Assembly (NCBI RefSeq): GCF_040395035.1 | Contig: NZ_JBEBRB010000068.1 | Coordinates: 1 to 13,819, forward strand | DNA from: Parapedobacter lycopersici_A | GTDB taxonomy: Bacteria; Bacteroidota; Bacteroidia; Sphingobacteriales; Sphingobacteriaceae | Direction of reading: 5' to 3' | DNA: 13,819 nt | Shown: positions 13,810 through 13,819 of the stretch, in pieces | Position numbering within the stretch: the stretch's first letter is position 1 | Layout of the letters: each line of letters begins with the position of its first letter | The notes under the pieces: generated by a model | Seen by the model: only the letters and a program-made list of their open reading frames with translations | What the model was told of the DNA's origin: nothing | The model's database searches: none | Translations under genes and position numbers: made by a program

Positions 13810-13819
13810 TTTACCCTCG

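Overview
The window reads as a chromosomal housekeeping segment from a member of the Bacteroidota, most likely of the Chitinophagaceae/Sphingobacteriaceae type. The evidence is the Bacteroidota-restricted proteins (a DUF4834 protein beside recF, a long OstA-like protein with an Asp/Ser/Thr-rich insert, a stand-alone HSDR_N-type nuclease-like domain beside holA, the short Bacteroidota form of AMP nucleosidase) together with promoters of the Bacteroidota TAnnTTTG type and few visible Shine-Dalgarno sequences. GC content is moderate. I see no rRNA, tRNA, insertion sequence, CRISPR array, phage gene or other sign of transfer. Coding density is high: the longest gap between genes is about 120 bp.

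Layout. Left block (minus strand, 1-3217): tilS, then a small membrane/PH-like protein coupled to its stop, then a DUF4834 protein and recF (cut by the left edge), the last two each with their own promoter-like box. tilS is divergent from an OstA/LptA-like outer-membrane biogenesis protein (plus, 3257-5599), with only 39 bp between the two start codons. Middle: an ExuT-like MFS transporter (minus, 5619-7016) is convergent with the OstA gene and divergent from an ABC-F ATPase of the YbiT type (plus, 7140-8768). Then holA, followed 3 bp later by a small predicted outer-membrane barrel protein (minus, 8798-10363). Right block (plus): a short PD-(D/E)XK-like protein divergent from holA, then clpP-clpX (1 bp apart) and AMP nucleosidase (24 bp later).

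The genes cover DNA replication and repair (recF, holA), tRNA decoding (tilS), envelope biogenesis (OstA-like), ribosome-associated ABC-F function, ATP-dependent proteolysis (clpPX) and purine salvage. They do not form one pathway. The points that merit follow-up are an ABC-F protein in which both halves of one composite ATPase site are lost; a set of promoter boxes lying only 4-6 nt from the start codon, suggesting leaderless mRNAs; a 25-bp palindrome inside the AMP nucleosidase gene; and several uncharacterised small proteins tied to housekeeping genes. I found no convincing new defence or mobile system.
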